Shown here one piece after another: positions 10,506-20,178 of a stretch of 64,000 nt of DNA; position 1 is the stretch's first letter, and every line of letters starts with the position of its first letter. Location: NCBI RefSeq assembly GCF_002806975.1, contig NZ_NIHD01000009.1:62001-126000 (forward strand). Direction: 5' to 3'. The notes beneath the pieces were generated by a model. The model saw only the letters and a list, made by a program, of their open reading frames with translations. It was not told the origin of the DNA and searched no databases. Made by a program: the position numbers and the translations under genes. Source of the DNA: Marinobacter aromaticivorans. Its GTDB lineage: Bacteria > Pseudomonadota > Gammaproteobacteria > Pseudomonadales > Oleiphilaceae.

Positions 10506-11162
10506 TCAGCCGCGCAGTGTCATAACACCCCAGCCCTGGTTTCTGGCGTGCTTTTCCAGTTTGGGGTCCGGGTCAACCGCGATCGGATTGTCCACTATTT
10601 CCAGCAGCGGCAAGTCATTGTGTGAATCACTGTAGAACCAGGCGCCGTCCAGGCTTTCACCGTGGGCCTCCAGCCAGTCGTTCAGCCGGGTGACCTTGCC
10701 TTCCTGAAAACTGGGTGTGCCGGCAATCCTGCCTGTGTAACGGCCGTTGATCATCTCCGGCTCGGTAGCAATCAGGTGTTCGATATCCAGCAATTCTGCT
10801 ATGGGTTCGGTCACAAACCGGTTAGTCGCCGTGATAATCATCAGAGTGTGGTTGCGCTGCCGGTGGCTGTTTAAAAGCTCGTGGGCTTTTTGCAGCAGCA
10901 TGGGGCGCACTTTCTTTTCCATGAATCTGGCCCGCCACTCCAGCAACTCATCCATGCTGTGTATCGACAGGGGCTGGAGCGCGAAGCCAAGGTAATTCAG
11001 GATGTCCAGTTCGCCATTCAGGTAATCCTGATAGAAGCGATCGTTGGTTTTGCGGTAGGTTTCGGCATCCACAATACCTTCTTCTACCAGAAACTCTCCC
11101 CATGCGTGATCGCTGTCACCAGCCAGCAGGGTGTTGTCGAGATCAAAAATTGCGAGCGTCAA
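10506..11162 (-). CDS. HAD superfamily subfamily IB phosphatase (SerB/histidinol-phosphatase-like)
   Basis: 218-aa phosphatase. HAD motif I is FDLDNTLL (the two aspartates act as nucleophile and acid), motif II lies in IITATN, and motif III/IV is GKVTRLND followed by FYSDSHNDLPLL. A TTG at 11162 is preferred as start because it is preceded by a strong GGAGGT at 6 nt spacing and gives MTLAIFDLDNTLL. The upstream ATG at 11195 has neither feature. It sits next to rppH-ptsP, as the corresponding Pseudomonas gene does. A histidinol-phosphate or phosphoserine substrate is plausible but cannot be read from sequence. Confidence 0.85.
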   Translation of the reverse strand: MTLAIFDLDNTLLAGDSDHAWGEFLVEEGIVDAETYRKTNDRFYQDYLNGELDILNYLGFALQPLSIHSMDELLEWRARFMEKKVRPMLLQKAHELLNSHRQRNHTLMIITATNRFVTEPIAELLDIEHLIATEPEMINGRYTGRIAGTPSFQEGKVTRLNDWLEAHGESLDGAWFYSDSHNDLPLLEIVDNPIAVDPDPKLEKHARNQGWGVMTLRG

Positions 11163-11334
11163 GCGGTTACCTCCAGAAACACGGGACTTGCACAAAGCCG
11201 CTATCTTAGCACGGGTACCTGCATGCAGCTGCGTTTGCCGAAGTCTTGGGATTCTGTAAGAATGAGCGCAACTTGGAAAAATCCGACCGGTAAATAATTA
11301 ACTGATTTACCGACTTTATTGAGAGGACTGTGCC

Positions 11335-11865
11335 GTGATCGACTCAGACGGTTTCAGACCCAACGTCGGAATCATTCTGGCCAACCACCAGGGGGAAGTT
11401 CTCTGGGCAAGGCGAATAGGGCAGGATTCCTGGCAGTTTCCTCAGGGCGGTATCAATCATGACGAATCGCCGGAAGAAGCACTTTACCGGGAGCTTGGAG
11501 AGGAAGTTGGCCTTAGTGCCAATGATGTTGAAATCATCAGTTGTACCCGGGGCTGGCTGAGATATCGCCTCCCCAGAAGGATGGTACGGCACAACTCGCA
11601 CCCCGTCTGCGTGGGCCAAAAACAGAAATGGTTCCTGCTGAGGATGTTATCACCGGATGCGCATGTACGCGTTGACGGTACGGATTCACCGGAGTTCGAC
11701 GGCTGGCAGTGGGTAAGCTACTGGTATCCGTTGGGGCAGGTGATTTCCTTCAAGCGCGAAGTATACAGGCGTGCGCTGAGAGAACTTGCACCCCGGCTGT
11801 TCCACAACATGGAGCAGTGGCAACGGAGCGAGCACAACCGGCGTTTAAAGGAACAGGCAAAATGA
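11335..11865 (+). CDS. rppH: RNA 5' pyrophosphohydrolase RppH
   Basis: Removes pyrophosphate from 5'-triphosphorylated mRNA and so triggers RNase E decay. The Nudix box is [23 protein letters not shown] (about residues 38-60). The length, 176 aa, equals E. coli RppH. The start is GTG at 11335 after GAGAGGA. ptsP follows after 15 nt, the conserved rppH-ptsP pair of gammaproteobacteria, so the two are probably cotranscribed. Confidence 0.97.
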   Translation: MIDSDGFRPNVGIILANHQGEVLWARRIGQDSWQFPQGGINHDESPEEALYRELGEEVGLSANDVEIISCTRGWLRYRLPRRMVRHNSHPVCVGQKQKWFLLRMLSPDAHVRVDGTDSPEFDGWQWVSYWYPLGQVISFKREVYRRALRELAPRLFHNMEQWQRSEHNRRLKEQAK

Positions 11866-11880
11866 CGGACTGACACACCC

Positions 11881-14187
11881 ATGCTGAGCATTCTGCGAAG
11901 TCTTGTACAAGAGGTAAACAGTGCCCGGGATCTTCATGAGGCGCTGGGTATCATTGTATCGCGTGTGCAGAAAGCCATGGGCACCGAGGTATGTTCTGTC
12001 TACCTTCTGGATCCCGTGTCCAACCGCTATATCCTGATGGCTACCGAAGGCCTGTACGCGCAAGCCGTTGGCAAGGTGAGCCTGGCGCATTCGGAAGGCC
12101 TTGTCGGGCTGGTAGGCTCCAGGGAGGAGCCCATCAATCTGGAAGACGCGCCCTCACACCCCCGCTACCGCTATTTTCCCGAGACAGGTGAGGAGCGCTT
12201 CCGCTCCTTTCTCGGGGTGCCCATTATTCATCACCGCCAGGTGCTGGGTGTCCTCGTGGTTCAGCAAAGGGAAAGCTCCCGGTGTTTTGATGAGGGGGAA
12301 GAAGCATTTCTGGTAACAGTGTCCGCGCAGTTGGCGGGTGTGATTGCCCATAGTGAAGCAACGGGGGCCATCAGCGGGCTCTCCCTGACCGGTGAAGAGG
12401 CCAGGGATGTCAGCTTCAGCGGCGTACCCGGTTCCCCTGGCGTGGCCATAGGCCATGGTGTGGTTGTCTATCCGGCGGCTGATCTGGACGTGGTTCCCGA
12501 CAAGCCGGCCGAGGATATTGAACATGAGCTGGCACTTTTCAAGTCGGCAGTGCAAGCGGTCTGTAAAGACATTGAACAGGTTGCAGAACGTCTGACCTCG
12601 CGGCTGCGCCCGGAAGAACTGGCGCTGTTTGATGTATACCTGCGCATGCTCAGCGATGAAGCCTTGCCCGGGGAGGTCAATAGCCGGATCCGTGAAGGCA
12701 TCTGGGCCCAGGGCGCTCTCAAACAGGTGGTGCAGCATTACGTTCGTCATTTTGAAATGATGGACGACCTCTATCTTCAGGAAAGGGCGGTTGATATCCG
12801 CGACCTCGGGCGACGCCTGCTTTCGCATCTGCAGGAAGATGAGCAGAAGGACCTGAACTACCCCGAACGCACGGTGCTGGTGAGCGAGGAACTGACCCCC
12901 GCTATGCTGGGCGAAGTCCCTCGCGGGCAGCTGGTGGGCCTGGTGTCGGTGAAGGGCTCCAGCAACTCCCACGTTGCCATTCTGGCCCGCGCCATGGGCG
13001 TGCCTACGGTTATGGGGTTGATCGATATTCCGGTCAACCAGCTCGATGGCAAAGAACTGATCGTTGATGGATTTGAAGGCCAGATTTTTGCCTCACCGTC
13101 TGCCGATCTTCGGGCCTTTTTCCAGGAGATCTGCGATGAAGAGGATGAGCTTGATCGCAGCCTGGAGGCGCTTCGCGATAAACCCTGTGAAACCACAGAC
13201 GGGCACAGGGTGCCCCTGCTGGTGAATACCGGGTTGATGACCGATGTGGTGCGTTCTCTGTCCCATGGGGCAGAGGGTATAGGCCTGTATCGCACCGAAG
13301 TGCCGTTTATGATCAAGGACCGCTTTCCCTCCGAGCAGGAGCAGCGGCAGTACTACCGGGAGCAGCTGGAAGCCTTTGCACCCAACCCGGTTACCATGCG
13401 TACGCTCGATATCGGCGGCGACAAGGCACTGACCTATTTCCCGATTGAGGAAGAAAACCCGTTCCTGGGCTGGCGGGGTATCCGGGTGACCCTTGATCAC
13501 CCTGAAATTTTCCTTGTTCAGGTACGGGCCATGTTGAAGGCCAGTGAGGGCCTAAACAACCTGCAGATTATGCTGCCCATGATCAGCAACATCTCCGAGG
13601 TTGAGGAGTCTTTGCACCTGATTTACCGGGTTTATCACGAAGTGCGGGAGGAGGGCTTCGACATCCACATGCCCAAGGTGGGCGTCATGGTGGAAATTCC
13701 CGCTGCTGTGTACCAGATTCGTGAACTGGCTGACCGTGTGGATTTTCTCTCGGTTGGCTCCAACGATCTGACCCAGTATCTGCTGGCGGTAGACCGCAAC
13801 AACCCCCGTGTCGCACAGCTTTATCACTCGTACCATCCGGCCGTTTTGCAGGCACTGGTGCGTATTGCCCAGGATGCACACTCGGTTGGCAAGCCCGTGG
13901 GTATATGTGGCGAACTGGCAGGAGACCCGGGTGGTGCCTTGTTACTGATGGCCATGGGCTACGATTCCCTGTCCATGAACGCCGCCAGCCTGCCGAAAGT
14001 CAAATCCGTGATTCGCAGTGTCAGCCGGGAATGGGCGGTAAAGCTACTGAAGGATGTACTCCTGCTGGATTCGCCCCACGTTATCAAAAGCTGTGTGGAC
14101 CTTGCCCTGCGCAACGCGGGCTTTGGCCGGTACCTCCGGCCAGGCAAAGCCGGTACGGTTGCGCTTGCCCCGCAAGCGAGTGCCTGA
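11881..14187 (+). CDS. ptsP: Phosphoenolpyruvate-protein phosphotransferase PtsP (enzyme I-Ntr)
   Basis: First enzyme of the nitrogen-related PTS. It autophosphorylates from PEP and passes phosphate to NPr. 768 aa. N-terminal GAF domain (about 1-150), enzyme I N-terminal domain, phosphohistidine swivel domain with SSNSHVAILARAMG (active histidine at residue 364), and a C-terminal PEP-binding barrel with GLYRTEVPFM, MLPMIS and the catalytic GICGELAGDP cysteine. GAF sensing (of glutamine in studied homologues) is known for the family. It lies directly behind rppH. Confidence 0.96.
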   Translation: MLSILRSLVQEVNSARDLHEALGIIVSRVQKAMGTEVCSVYLLDPVSNRYILMATEGLYAQAVGKVSLAHSEGLVGLVGSREEPINLEDAPSHPRYRYFPETGEERFRSFLGVPIIHHRQVLGVLVVQQRESSRCFDEGEEAFLVTVSAQLAGVIAHSEATGAISGLSLTGEEARDVSFSGVPGSPGVAIGHGVVVYPAADLDVVPDKPAEDIEHELALFKSAVQAVCKDIEQVAERLTSRLRPEELALFDVYLRMLSDEALPGEVNSRIREGIWAQGALKQVVQHYVRHFEMMDDLYLQERAVDIRDLGRRLLSHLQEDEQKDLNYPERTVLVSEELTPAMLGEVPRGQLVGLVSVKGSSNSHVAILARAMGVPTVMGLIDIPVNQLDGKELIVDGFEGQIFASPSADLRAFFQEICDEEDELDRSLEALRDKPCETTDGHRVPLLVNTGLMTDVVRSLSHGAEGIGLYRTEVPFMIKDRFPSEQEQRQYYREQLEAFAPNPVTMRTLDIGGDKALTYFPIEEENPFLGWRGIRVTLDHPEIFLVQVRAMLKASEGLNNLQIMLPMISNISEVEESLHLIYRVYHEVREEGFDIHMPKVGVMVEIPAAVYQIRELADRVDFLSVGSNDLTQYLLAVDRNNPRVAQLYHSYHPAVLQALVRIAQDAHSVGKPVGICGELAGDPGGALLLMAMGYDSLSMNAASLPKVKSVIRSVSREWAVKLLKDVLLLDSPHVIKSCVDLALRNAGFGRYLRPGKAGTVALAPQASA

Positions 14188-14301
14188 AAAGAGAACACGC
14201 CTTCTCAAATATAGGGTGCGTACTCTAAACCGGGTTGCTACCTTGTCAGGTGAAAAGCTCGAAGTATGGGCTCTCACTGTTTATACGGAAAAGGAAAGGC
14301 T

Positions 14302-15546
14302 ATGAAAGCGCCAACCGATCTGAAACCCACTCCACGCATCGGCCTTGCGCTCGGTGGCGGTGGCCCTCTGGGTGGTATATACGAGATTGGAGCGCTGCGG
14401 GCATTGGATGAGGCCCTGGACGGGCTGGATTTCAACAACCTCGATGTCTACGTGGGCGTTAACGCCGGGTCTTTTGTTGCAGCTAATCTGGCGAACCAGA
14501 TGACCACTGCGCAGCTGTGCCGGATTTTTGTTCGCAATGAGGCTGAGGTACACCCCTTCCACCCGGATGTATTTTTTCGCCCGGCTTTCAGGGAAATGGC
14601 CTCACGGATGCTGGCCGTGCCCGGGCTGCTGACAACAGCCGTTCAGCGCTTCATCAGTAATCCCTACGATCAGAGCCTGCTGGAAGCGATGACCATATTA
14701 GCCCAGGCAGCGCCTGCCGGGCTTTTTGACAACGAAGGCTTGCACGAATACCTCAAGCGGGCTTTTTCCATGCTCGGGCGCACAAACGACTTCAGGCAGT
14801 TAAAGCGCAGCCTATACATTGTGGCTGCAGACGTAGAAAGCACCGAGGCCGTATGCTTCGGCGCCCCGGGGTTCGATCATGTGCCCATCTCCAAAGCCGT
14901 TCAGGCAAGCACCGCATCCCCCGGCCTGTACGTGCCGGTTGAGATTGATGGCCGGTACTACGTGGATGGAACCCTGCGCAAAGGCCTGCATGCGTCGGTA
15001 GCCTTCGAGGATGGCGCGGATCTGGTGTTTGCCGTAAACCCCCTGGTTCCCATTGATGCCAGTGCTGCGGTCAGGGCCGGAACCATGGCTCCGGGAGAAC
15101 TGACACGCTCGGGCATGCCAAACCTGTTGTCACAGATGTTCAGAACCATGGTTTACTCGCGCATGAAGTCGGGTGTCGCGCACTATGCGACGGATTATCC
15201 GGATAAAGATATCCTGCTGTTTGAGCCGACCCGGGACGACGCCAAGTTGTTCTTCTCCAACGTGTTCAGCTTCCAGTCACGCAGAATGGTGTGTGAACAT
15301 GCCTATCAGATGACTCGCCGGGATCTGCTGAACCGGGCCGATGAACTGGAGCCAAAGCTGGCCAGGTACGGGATAAAGCTGCGCCGGGACCGGCTGGAAG
15401 ATGAGCAGCGCACCATCAGCACCAGCCTCTATGGCGAAATGCTGCCGCTGTACGTGGCCAAGAGCCGGAAGAAGAAAGCGACGGACAAAGGCAAACTGGC
15501 GACCGGGCTGGAAAACGTCACCCACCTGTTTTCCAAGGCTCAATAA
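14302..15546 (+). CDS. Patatin-like protein with substituted nucleophile (possible pseudoenzyme)
   Basis: 414-aa protein with the patatin fold signature: oxyanion-hole glycines GGGGPLGG (residues 18-25) and the DG motif of the catalytic aspartate in YYVDGTLRKG (D222). The nucleophile elbow, normally G-x-S-x-G, reads G-V-N-A-G (residues 52-56). Codon 54 is AAC at 14461, so the catalytic serine is asparagine. Either hydrolase activity is lost or another residue serves. The ATG at 14302 follows AAGGA. No signal peptide or TM segment is visible. It converges with hslVU across a terminator. Confidence 0.85.
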   Translation: MKAPTDLKPTPRIGLALGGGGPLGGIYEIGALRALDEALDGLDFNNLDVYVGVNAGSFVAANLANQMTTAQLCRIFVRNEAEVHPFHPDVFFRPAFREMASRMLAVPGLLTTAVQRFISNPYDQSLLEAMTILAQAAPAGLFDNEGLHEYLKRAFSMLGRTNDFRQLKRSLYIVAADVESTEAVCFGAPGFDHVPISKAVQASTASPGLYVPVEIDGRYYVDGTLRKGLHASVAFEDGADLVFAVNPLVPIDASAAVRAGTMAPGELTRSGMPNLLSQMFRTMVYSRMKSGVAHYATDYPDKDILLFEPTRDDAKLFFSNVFSFQSRRMVCEHAYQMTRRDLLNRADELEPKLARYGIKLRRDRLEDEQRTISTSLYGEMLPLYVAKSRKKKATDKGKLATGLENVTHLFSKAQ

Positions 15547-15548
15547 AA

Positions 15549-15585
15549 AAACGGGCAGGGTGTGCTAAACACACGCTGCCCGTTT
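15549..15585 (-). terminator. Intrinsic terminator of hslVU (between convergent genes)
   Basis: AAACGGGCAGGGTGTG pairs with CACACGCTGCCCGTTT (one mismatch) around the loop CTAAA. Read on the minus strand, downstream of the hslU stop, the stem is followed by seven T residues. On the plus strand, behind the patatin-like gene, the T-tail is only TTTA. It is therefore mainly a minus-strand terminator. Confidence 0.85.
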
Positions 15586-15604
15586 ATACGGCCGGTTGAC
15601 CGGA

Positions 15605-16936
15605 TCAGAGAATATAGCGGCTCAGATCTTCGTCTTCTGACAGTTCCGCAAGCTTTTCATTCACGTAATCCGCCGTTACCTCAAACGCCTCTGTTACGCC
15701 ATCGCCGGCATCAAACGACAGGCTTTCCAGCAGACGCTCCAGCACCGTGTGAAGGCGCCGGGCACCGATATTCTCGGTGGTTTCATTCACCTTCCAGGCA
15801 ATCTCCGCAATGCGGGCGATGGCATCTTCACTGAAGGTGAGTTTCACGCCCTCCGTTGCCATCAGGGCTTCATACTGCTGCACCAGTGACGCATCCGGTT
15901 CCGTAAGGATGCGCTTGAAATCGTCCGGGCTGAGAGCCTGCAACTCCACGCGGATAGGCAGCCGGCCCTGCAGTTCGGGGATCAGATCCGAAGGCTTTGA
16001 CAGGTGAAAGGCGCCGGAGGCGATAAACAGAATGTGGTCTGTGCGCACCGAACCGTACTTGGTGCTCACCGTGCTGCCTTCAATCAAGGGCAGAAGATCC
16101 CGCTGAACGCCTTCCCGGGAAACATCCGAAGATGTGTTTTCCGAGCGTTTTGCAACCTTGTCGATTTCATCCAGAAACACAATGCCGTTCTGCTCCACCG
16201 CCAGGATGGCTTGCTGCTTGATGGAGTCTTCGTTAACCAGCTTGGCCGCTTCTTCTTCCTTTACCCGTTTGAGGGCGTCTGCCACTTTCATTTTACGGGG
16301 TTTGGATCTGTCTGCAGCCATGTTGGAGAACATGCTTTGCAGCTGGCTGGTCATCTCCTCCATGCCCGGAGGTGCCATGATTTCAACACCAGGGCCGGAG
16401 TTGCGAAGGTTAATCTCGATTTCTTTATCGTCCAGCTCGCCTTCCCGCAGCTTCTTCCGAAACATCTGGCGCGTGGAGGAATCCCGGGAAGTTTTCTGGC
16501 TGTCTTCGTCGAAGCTTCTGGCCGGTGGAATCAGAACATCCAGAATGCGCTCTTCTGCCGCATCCAGTGCTTTCTCCTCGTGGCGTTTCATTTCCTTCAC
16601 GCGCAGCATTTTCACCGCCATATCCGCCAGATCGCGAATAATGGACTCCACATCTCGGCCTACATAGCCCACCTCGGTAAACTTGGTGGCCTCTACCTTC
16701 AGAAAGGGCGCATCAGCCAGTTTGGCCAGGCGCCGGGCAATTTCAGTTTTGCCCACGCCGGTCGGCCCTATCATCAGAATGTTCTTGGGTGTGACCTCAT
16801 CACGCAGCGTGCTGTCCAGCTGCATCCTGCGCCAGCGATTTCTCAGGGCAATGGCCACGGCACGCTTCGCCTCTTGCTGACCCACGATGTGTTTATTGAG
16901 CTCGTGGACAATCTCACGGGGAGTCATTGCAGACAT
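15605..16936 (-). CDS. hslU: ATP-dependent protease ATPase subunit HslU (ClpY)
   Basis: AAA+ unfoldase that feeds HslV. 443 aa, exactly the E. coli length. Walker [10 protein letters not shown] near residue 60, Walker [11 protein letters not shown], an intermediate I-domain between them, and a C-terminal tail ending EDLSRYIL, which docks into HslV. Directly behind hslV with 2 nt between coding regions, so one transcript. Confidence 0.98.
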   Translation of the reverse strand: MSAMTPREIVHELNKHIVGQQEAKRAVAIALRNRWRRMQLDSTLRDEVTPKNILMIGPTGVGKTEIARRLAKLADAPFLKVEATKFTEVGYVGRDVESIIRDLADMAVKMLRVKEMKRHEEKALDAAEERILDVLIPPARSFDEDSQKTSRDSSTRQMFRKKLREGELDDKEIEINLRNSGPGVEIMAPPGMEEMTSQLQSMFSNMAADRSKPRKMKVADALKRVKEEEAAKLVNEDSIKQQAILAVEQNGIVFLDEIDKVAKRSENTSSDVSREGVQRDLLPLIEGSTVSTKYGSVRTDHILFIASGAFHLSKPSDLIPELQGRLPIRVELQALSPDDFKRILTEPDASLVQQYEALMATEGVKLTFSEDAIARIAEIAWKVNETTENIGARRLHTVLERLLESLSFDAGDGVTEAFEVTADYVNEKLAELSEDEDLSRYIL

Positions 16937-16938
16937 GG

Positions 16939-17493
16939 TTACTCCGGATCAGTCGTTTTGGAGGATGCTTTTCTGGAAAGCACCTCAAGGGTGCGGTTGT
17001 GGTTCGTATAAATACAGATATCCGCCGCAATATCCAGACCCTTCTCCACAATTTCATGGGCAGAAAGCTCAGTGTTTTCAAGCAGGGCGCGGGCAGACGC
17101 CTGTGCGAACGGCCCGCCGGAACCAATGGCAATCAACCCCTGCTCGGGTTCAATAACATCACCATTGCCGGTAATAATCAGAGACGCGGTTTCATCCGCC
17201 ACAGCAAGCAGCGCCTCAAGCCGCCGCAGCGCCCTGTCTGTACGCCAGTCTTTGGCAAGCTCGACTGCGGCTCTGGTCAGGTTGCCCTGGTGTTTCTCAA
17301 GCTGTGCTTCAAAGCGCTCAAACAGGGTGAATGCATCTGCAGTACCGCCTGCAAAACCGGCAATCACCTTGCCATTGTAGAGACGGCGAACCTTGCGGGC
17401 GTTTCCCTTCATTATGGTATTACCCAGAGAAACCTGGCCGTCGCCACCCATGGCAACTTCGTCATCGCGTCTGACGGAAAGTATGGTAGTCAT
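16939..17493 (-). CDS. hslV: ATP-dependent protease peptidase subunit HslV (ClpQ)
   Basis: Threonine peptidase of the proteasome-like HslVU complex. The protein starts [13 protein letters not shown], so removal of Met exposes the catalytic Thr. [31 protein letters not shown] and [14 protein letters not shown] are family blocks. 184 aa, slightly longer at the C-terminus than E. coli (176). It is co-oriented with, and upstream of, hslU. Inverted repeat D lies between it and the SPOR gene upstream. Confidence 0.98.
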   Translation of the reverse strand: MTTILSVRRDDEVAMGGDGQVSLGNTIMKGNARKVRRLYNGKVIAGFAGGTADAFTLFERFEAQLEKHQGNLTRAAVELAKDWRTDRALRRLEALLAVADETASLIITGNGDVIEPEQGLIAIGSGGPFAQASARALLENTELSAHEIVEKGLDIAADICIYTNHNRTLEVLSRKASSKTTDPE

Positions 17494-17573
17494 TATGGCT
17501 CCAATTGCCTGATAAAAATCGGTATTGGGCAGTTATGGAGGCGGCAATGGAGAATTCAAGTGGCTTAGGGGCA

Positions 17574-17684
17574 GGAGTCTGCAGGGTGCGGCTTTTCAAA
17601 ACACGCTGTGAATACATCCCTGTACGCTCGGCTCCGCCATCCATGGCTCCGCACGGTTTTGAAAAGCCGCACCCTGCAGACTCC
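17574..17684 (+). repeat. Large intergenic inverted repeat, copy D (perfect 29-bp arms, 53-nt core)
   Basis: Arms 17574-17602 and 17656-17684 are perfectly complementary over 29 nt. The centre (17603-17655) begins ACGCTGTGAATACATCC and carries the two GGCTCCGC repeats. The inner arm GGCTTTTCAAAAC differs from copies B and C by one base. The outer 16 nt (GGAGTCTGCAGGGTGC) is specific to this locus. It lies inside a run of minus-strand genes, 18 nt past the stop of the SPOR gene and about 80 nt before hslV, so transcription from argS/SPOR into hslVU would pass through it. Confidence 0.92.
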
Positions 17685-17702
17685 CGCAGCTATCGGGAAC
17701 CG

Positions 17703-18335
17703 TCAGCCCTGTTTCGGAACCTTCCGGATGAGTGGCTGAATGTTAATCGAAACAAGCTTGTCGATAGCCGAGTTCATCTGGCTGCGGGACTTGAACGGGC
17801 CCACGTTCACCCGGTACCACACAGAGCCACTATCCAGCTCAATGCGCTGCACACTCGCCCTGAGCCCCTGGAACGCAATCTGGGCGCGCTGGCGCTCCGC
17901 GTCTTCCTGGCTGCGGAAAGAGCCGGACTGAACCAGATAGTCGAAATCCTGTTTGCTCGGTCCGGGTGTGTATTCTTCCACGTTAGACGGAACAACCTCG
18001 GATTCCGGAAGCATCTCATAAAACCGGAACCCCGGTTTTTGCTCTTTCTGCTTTGCCGTTTGCGCTGGTTGCTGCAGGGGCGGATTTTTGGCCGCAGGTG
18101 GCTGTTGCGGTGCATTGCCAGTGGGCACCGAGTTCAGATACACAATGAACCCGATAAAACCGCCGACGGTTGCCAGTGACAGAATCCATTTCAATGACAA
18201 CCCTCCCCGCTGGGCCCGTGCTGGCGCTGCCGGTTTCGAGCGCTTCTTCCGGGCACGCGCAGGCTTGGCAGGCTTATTCCTTGACGTGGCTGAAGGCGTG
18301 CCGGGCCGGTTTTTTCGGGCATAATCTCGGGACAT
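17703..18335 (-). CDS. SPOR-domain cell-division protein (FtsN-like)
   Basis: 210-aa bitopic membrane protein. A very basic cytoplasmic N-terminus (residues 1-47, many K/R) precedes a TM helix WILSLATVGGFIGFIVYL (about 50-67), then a proline/glutamine-rich linker and a C-terminal SPOR domain (about 130-207: YLVQSGSFRSQEDAERQRAQ and WYRVNVGPFKSRSQM). SPOR domains bind glycan strands denuded of stem peptides at the septum. Its position between argS and hslV matches the FtsN-like gene of pseudomonads. Whether it is the functional FtsN cannot be read from sequence. Confidence 0.88.
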   Translation of the reverse strand: MSRDYARKNRPGTPSATSRNKPAKPARARKKRSKPAAPARAQRGGLSLKWILSLATVGGFIGFIVYLNSVPTGNAPQQPPAAKNPPLQQPAQTAKQKEQKPGFRFYEMLPESEVVPSNVEEYTPGPSKQDFDYLVQSGSFRSQEDAERQRAQIAFQGLRASVQRIELDSGSVWYRVNVGPFKSRSQMNSAIDKLVSINIQPLIRKVPKQG

Positions 18336-18344
18336 TGTTGTTAC

Positions 18345-20030
18345 TTACATCTCTTCCGGAGCGCTGACGGCCAGCAGACCAAGCCCGTTGGCAATTACCT
18401 GGCGTACGGCCAGGTAAAGGCTAACGCGGGCATCGCGCAGGGCCGTATCCTCAATCAGCACTTTATGGGCGTTGTAGTAGGTGTGGAACTGCCCTGCAAG
18501 ATCCCTCAGGTAATGGGCGAGGTGGTGCGGCTCGCGCTGGGCCGCGGAGTTGGCAATCAGCTCCGGATATTTGGCCAGTTGGTTTGCCAGATCTTTTTCT
18601 TCATCCAGAGTCAGCAAGGATAAATCGCCCACACACTCGTTCAGCCCGCGCTCTACACCTTCTACAGAGAGCTTCCGCAATACGCTGCAGATGCGCGCAT
18701 GGGCATACTGAATGTAATACACCGGGTTTTCATTGGTCTGGGAGCGGGCCAGATCAATATCAAAGGTCAACTGGGAGTCTACCCGCCGTGCGGCAAGGAA
18801 AAAGCGTGTGGCATCCCGGCCCACTTCGTCGATCAGATCGCGAATGGTTACGTAACTGCCTGCACGCTTGGATATTTTTACCTCCTGCCCGGAGCGGGTA
18901 ACCATCACCATCTGGTGCAGCACATAATCCGGCCATCCTTTTGGAATGCCAACCTCCAGTGCCTGTAGCCCGGCCCGGACCCGGGTAATGGTTGAGTGGT
19001 GGTCGGCGCCCTGTTCGTTGATAACGGTAGTAAAACCGCGCTGCCACTTGTCCAGGTGGTAGGCTACATCCGGCAGGAAGTAGGTGTAACCTCCGTCTTT
19101 TTTCCGCATTACCCGGTCTTTATCATCGCCGAACTCTGTGGTTTTCAGCCACATGGCGCCACCTTCTTCATAGGTGTAACCGTTGTTCTGGAGGCGCTTT
19201 ACGGTAGCTTCTACCTTGCCGTCTGCATACAGGGACGATTCCAGAAAGTACACATCAAATTCGACGCCAAAGGCTTTCAGGTCCAGATCCTGCTCACGGC
19301 GCAGGTAGGCAACCGCAAACGCCTGAATGGCGGCAAGATCTTCGGGGTCGGCGAGAGCTGTTACTTCACGGTCGTCTGCCGTTACGGTTTCACCGGCCAG
19401 GTACGCCTTGGCAACGTCAGTAATGTAGTCGCCGCGATAGCCGTCTTCCGGCCAGCCTTCATCATCCGGAGTCAGGCCTTTAACCCGGGCCTGTACCGAG
19501 AGCGCGAGATTGTTGATCTGCGCGCCCGCATCGTTGTAATAGAACTCGCGGGTAACGTTATAGCCATTCGCCTCCAGAAGCCGGCAAAGACAGTCGCCAA
19601 TAGCGGCTCCCCGGCCATGGCCTACATGCAAGGGCCCGGTGGGGTTGGCGGATACAAACTCCACCTGAACCTTCTCGCCCTTGCCGCTGTTGTTCCGGCC
19701 AAACTCCCCGGCCTCGTCCAGGATGGTATTAACAATCTCGAAGGCGCTGGCGGTACTCATGAAAAAGTTGATGAAACCGGGGCCGGCAATTTCCACCTTC
19801 TCCACGGCACTGCTTTCGGGCAGCTTTTCAATCAGCATCTCAGCCAGCTGGCGAGGCGCACAGCCCGCGGTTTTGGCGGCAACCAGTGCTATGTTGCAGG
19901 CATAGTCGCCGTGGGATTTATCCTTGGTGTTGCCTACTTGCGGCGTGTAAGTCTGATCGGCAGGCAGAGCGCCTTCGGATTGAAGAGCGGTCAATGCAGA
20001 CTGGAGCAGGTCGGAAACGGTCTCTTTCAT
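18345..20030 (-). CDS. argS: Arginyl-tRNA synthetase
   Basis: Class I aminoacyl-tRNA synthetase, 561 aa (E. coli 577). The HIGH-like motif is [12 protein letters not shown] (about residues 132-143), preceded by [11 protein letters not shown]. The KMSK equivalent lies in [14 protein letters not shown]-terminal anticodon-binding DALR domain closes the protein ([16 protein letters not shown]). 9 nt separate it from the SPOR gene downstream, so they are likely one transcript. Confidence 0.98.
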   Translation of the reverse strand: MKETVSDLLQSALTALQSEGALPADQTYTPQVGNTKDKSHGDYACNIALVAAKTAGCAPRQLAEMLIEKLPESSAVEKVEIAGPGFINFFMSTASAFEIVNTILDEAGEFGRNNSGKGEKVQVEFVSANPTGPLHVGHGRGAAIGDCLCRLLEANGYNVTREFYYNDAGAQINNLALSVQARVKGLTPDDEGWPEDGYRGDYITDVAKAYLAGETVTADDREVTALADPEDLAAIQAFAVAYLRREQDLDLKAFGVEFDVYFLESSLYADGKVEATVKRLQNNGYTYEEGGAMWLKTTEFGDDKDRVMRKKDGGYTYFLPDVAYHLDKWQRGFTTVINEQGADHHSTITRVRAGLQALEVGIPKGWPDYVLHQMVMVTRSGQEVKISKRAGSYVTIRDLIDEVGRDATRFFLAARRVDSQLTFDIDLARSQTNENPVYYIQYAHARICSVLRKLSVEGVERGLNECVGDLSLLTLDEEKDLANQLAKYPELIANSAAQREPHHLAHYLRDLAGQFHTYYNAHKVLIEDTALRDARVSLYLAVRQVIANGLGLLAVSAPEEM

Positions 20031-20178
20031 GCTGTGAGAAGGCTCAGTTTACTGGAAAGTTGGATTAGGGCAGGGCGCCCGATGGAAGTAGAAGGGAGGC
20101 ATTATCGCGGAAAGATGAGATGTTCTCAAATATGTGGCCGCCCCTCTTCTCATCCTGAAAGACAAGCGGCCATACCTT

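Noticed and set aside
20132..20171. TGGCCGC/GCGGCCA hairpin between the Ig-like gene and argS as a terminator
   Set aside because: Only 7 bp with a loop of over 20 nt and no T-run on the minus strand.
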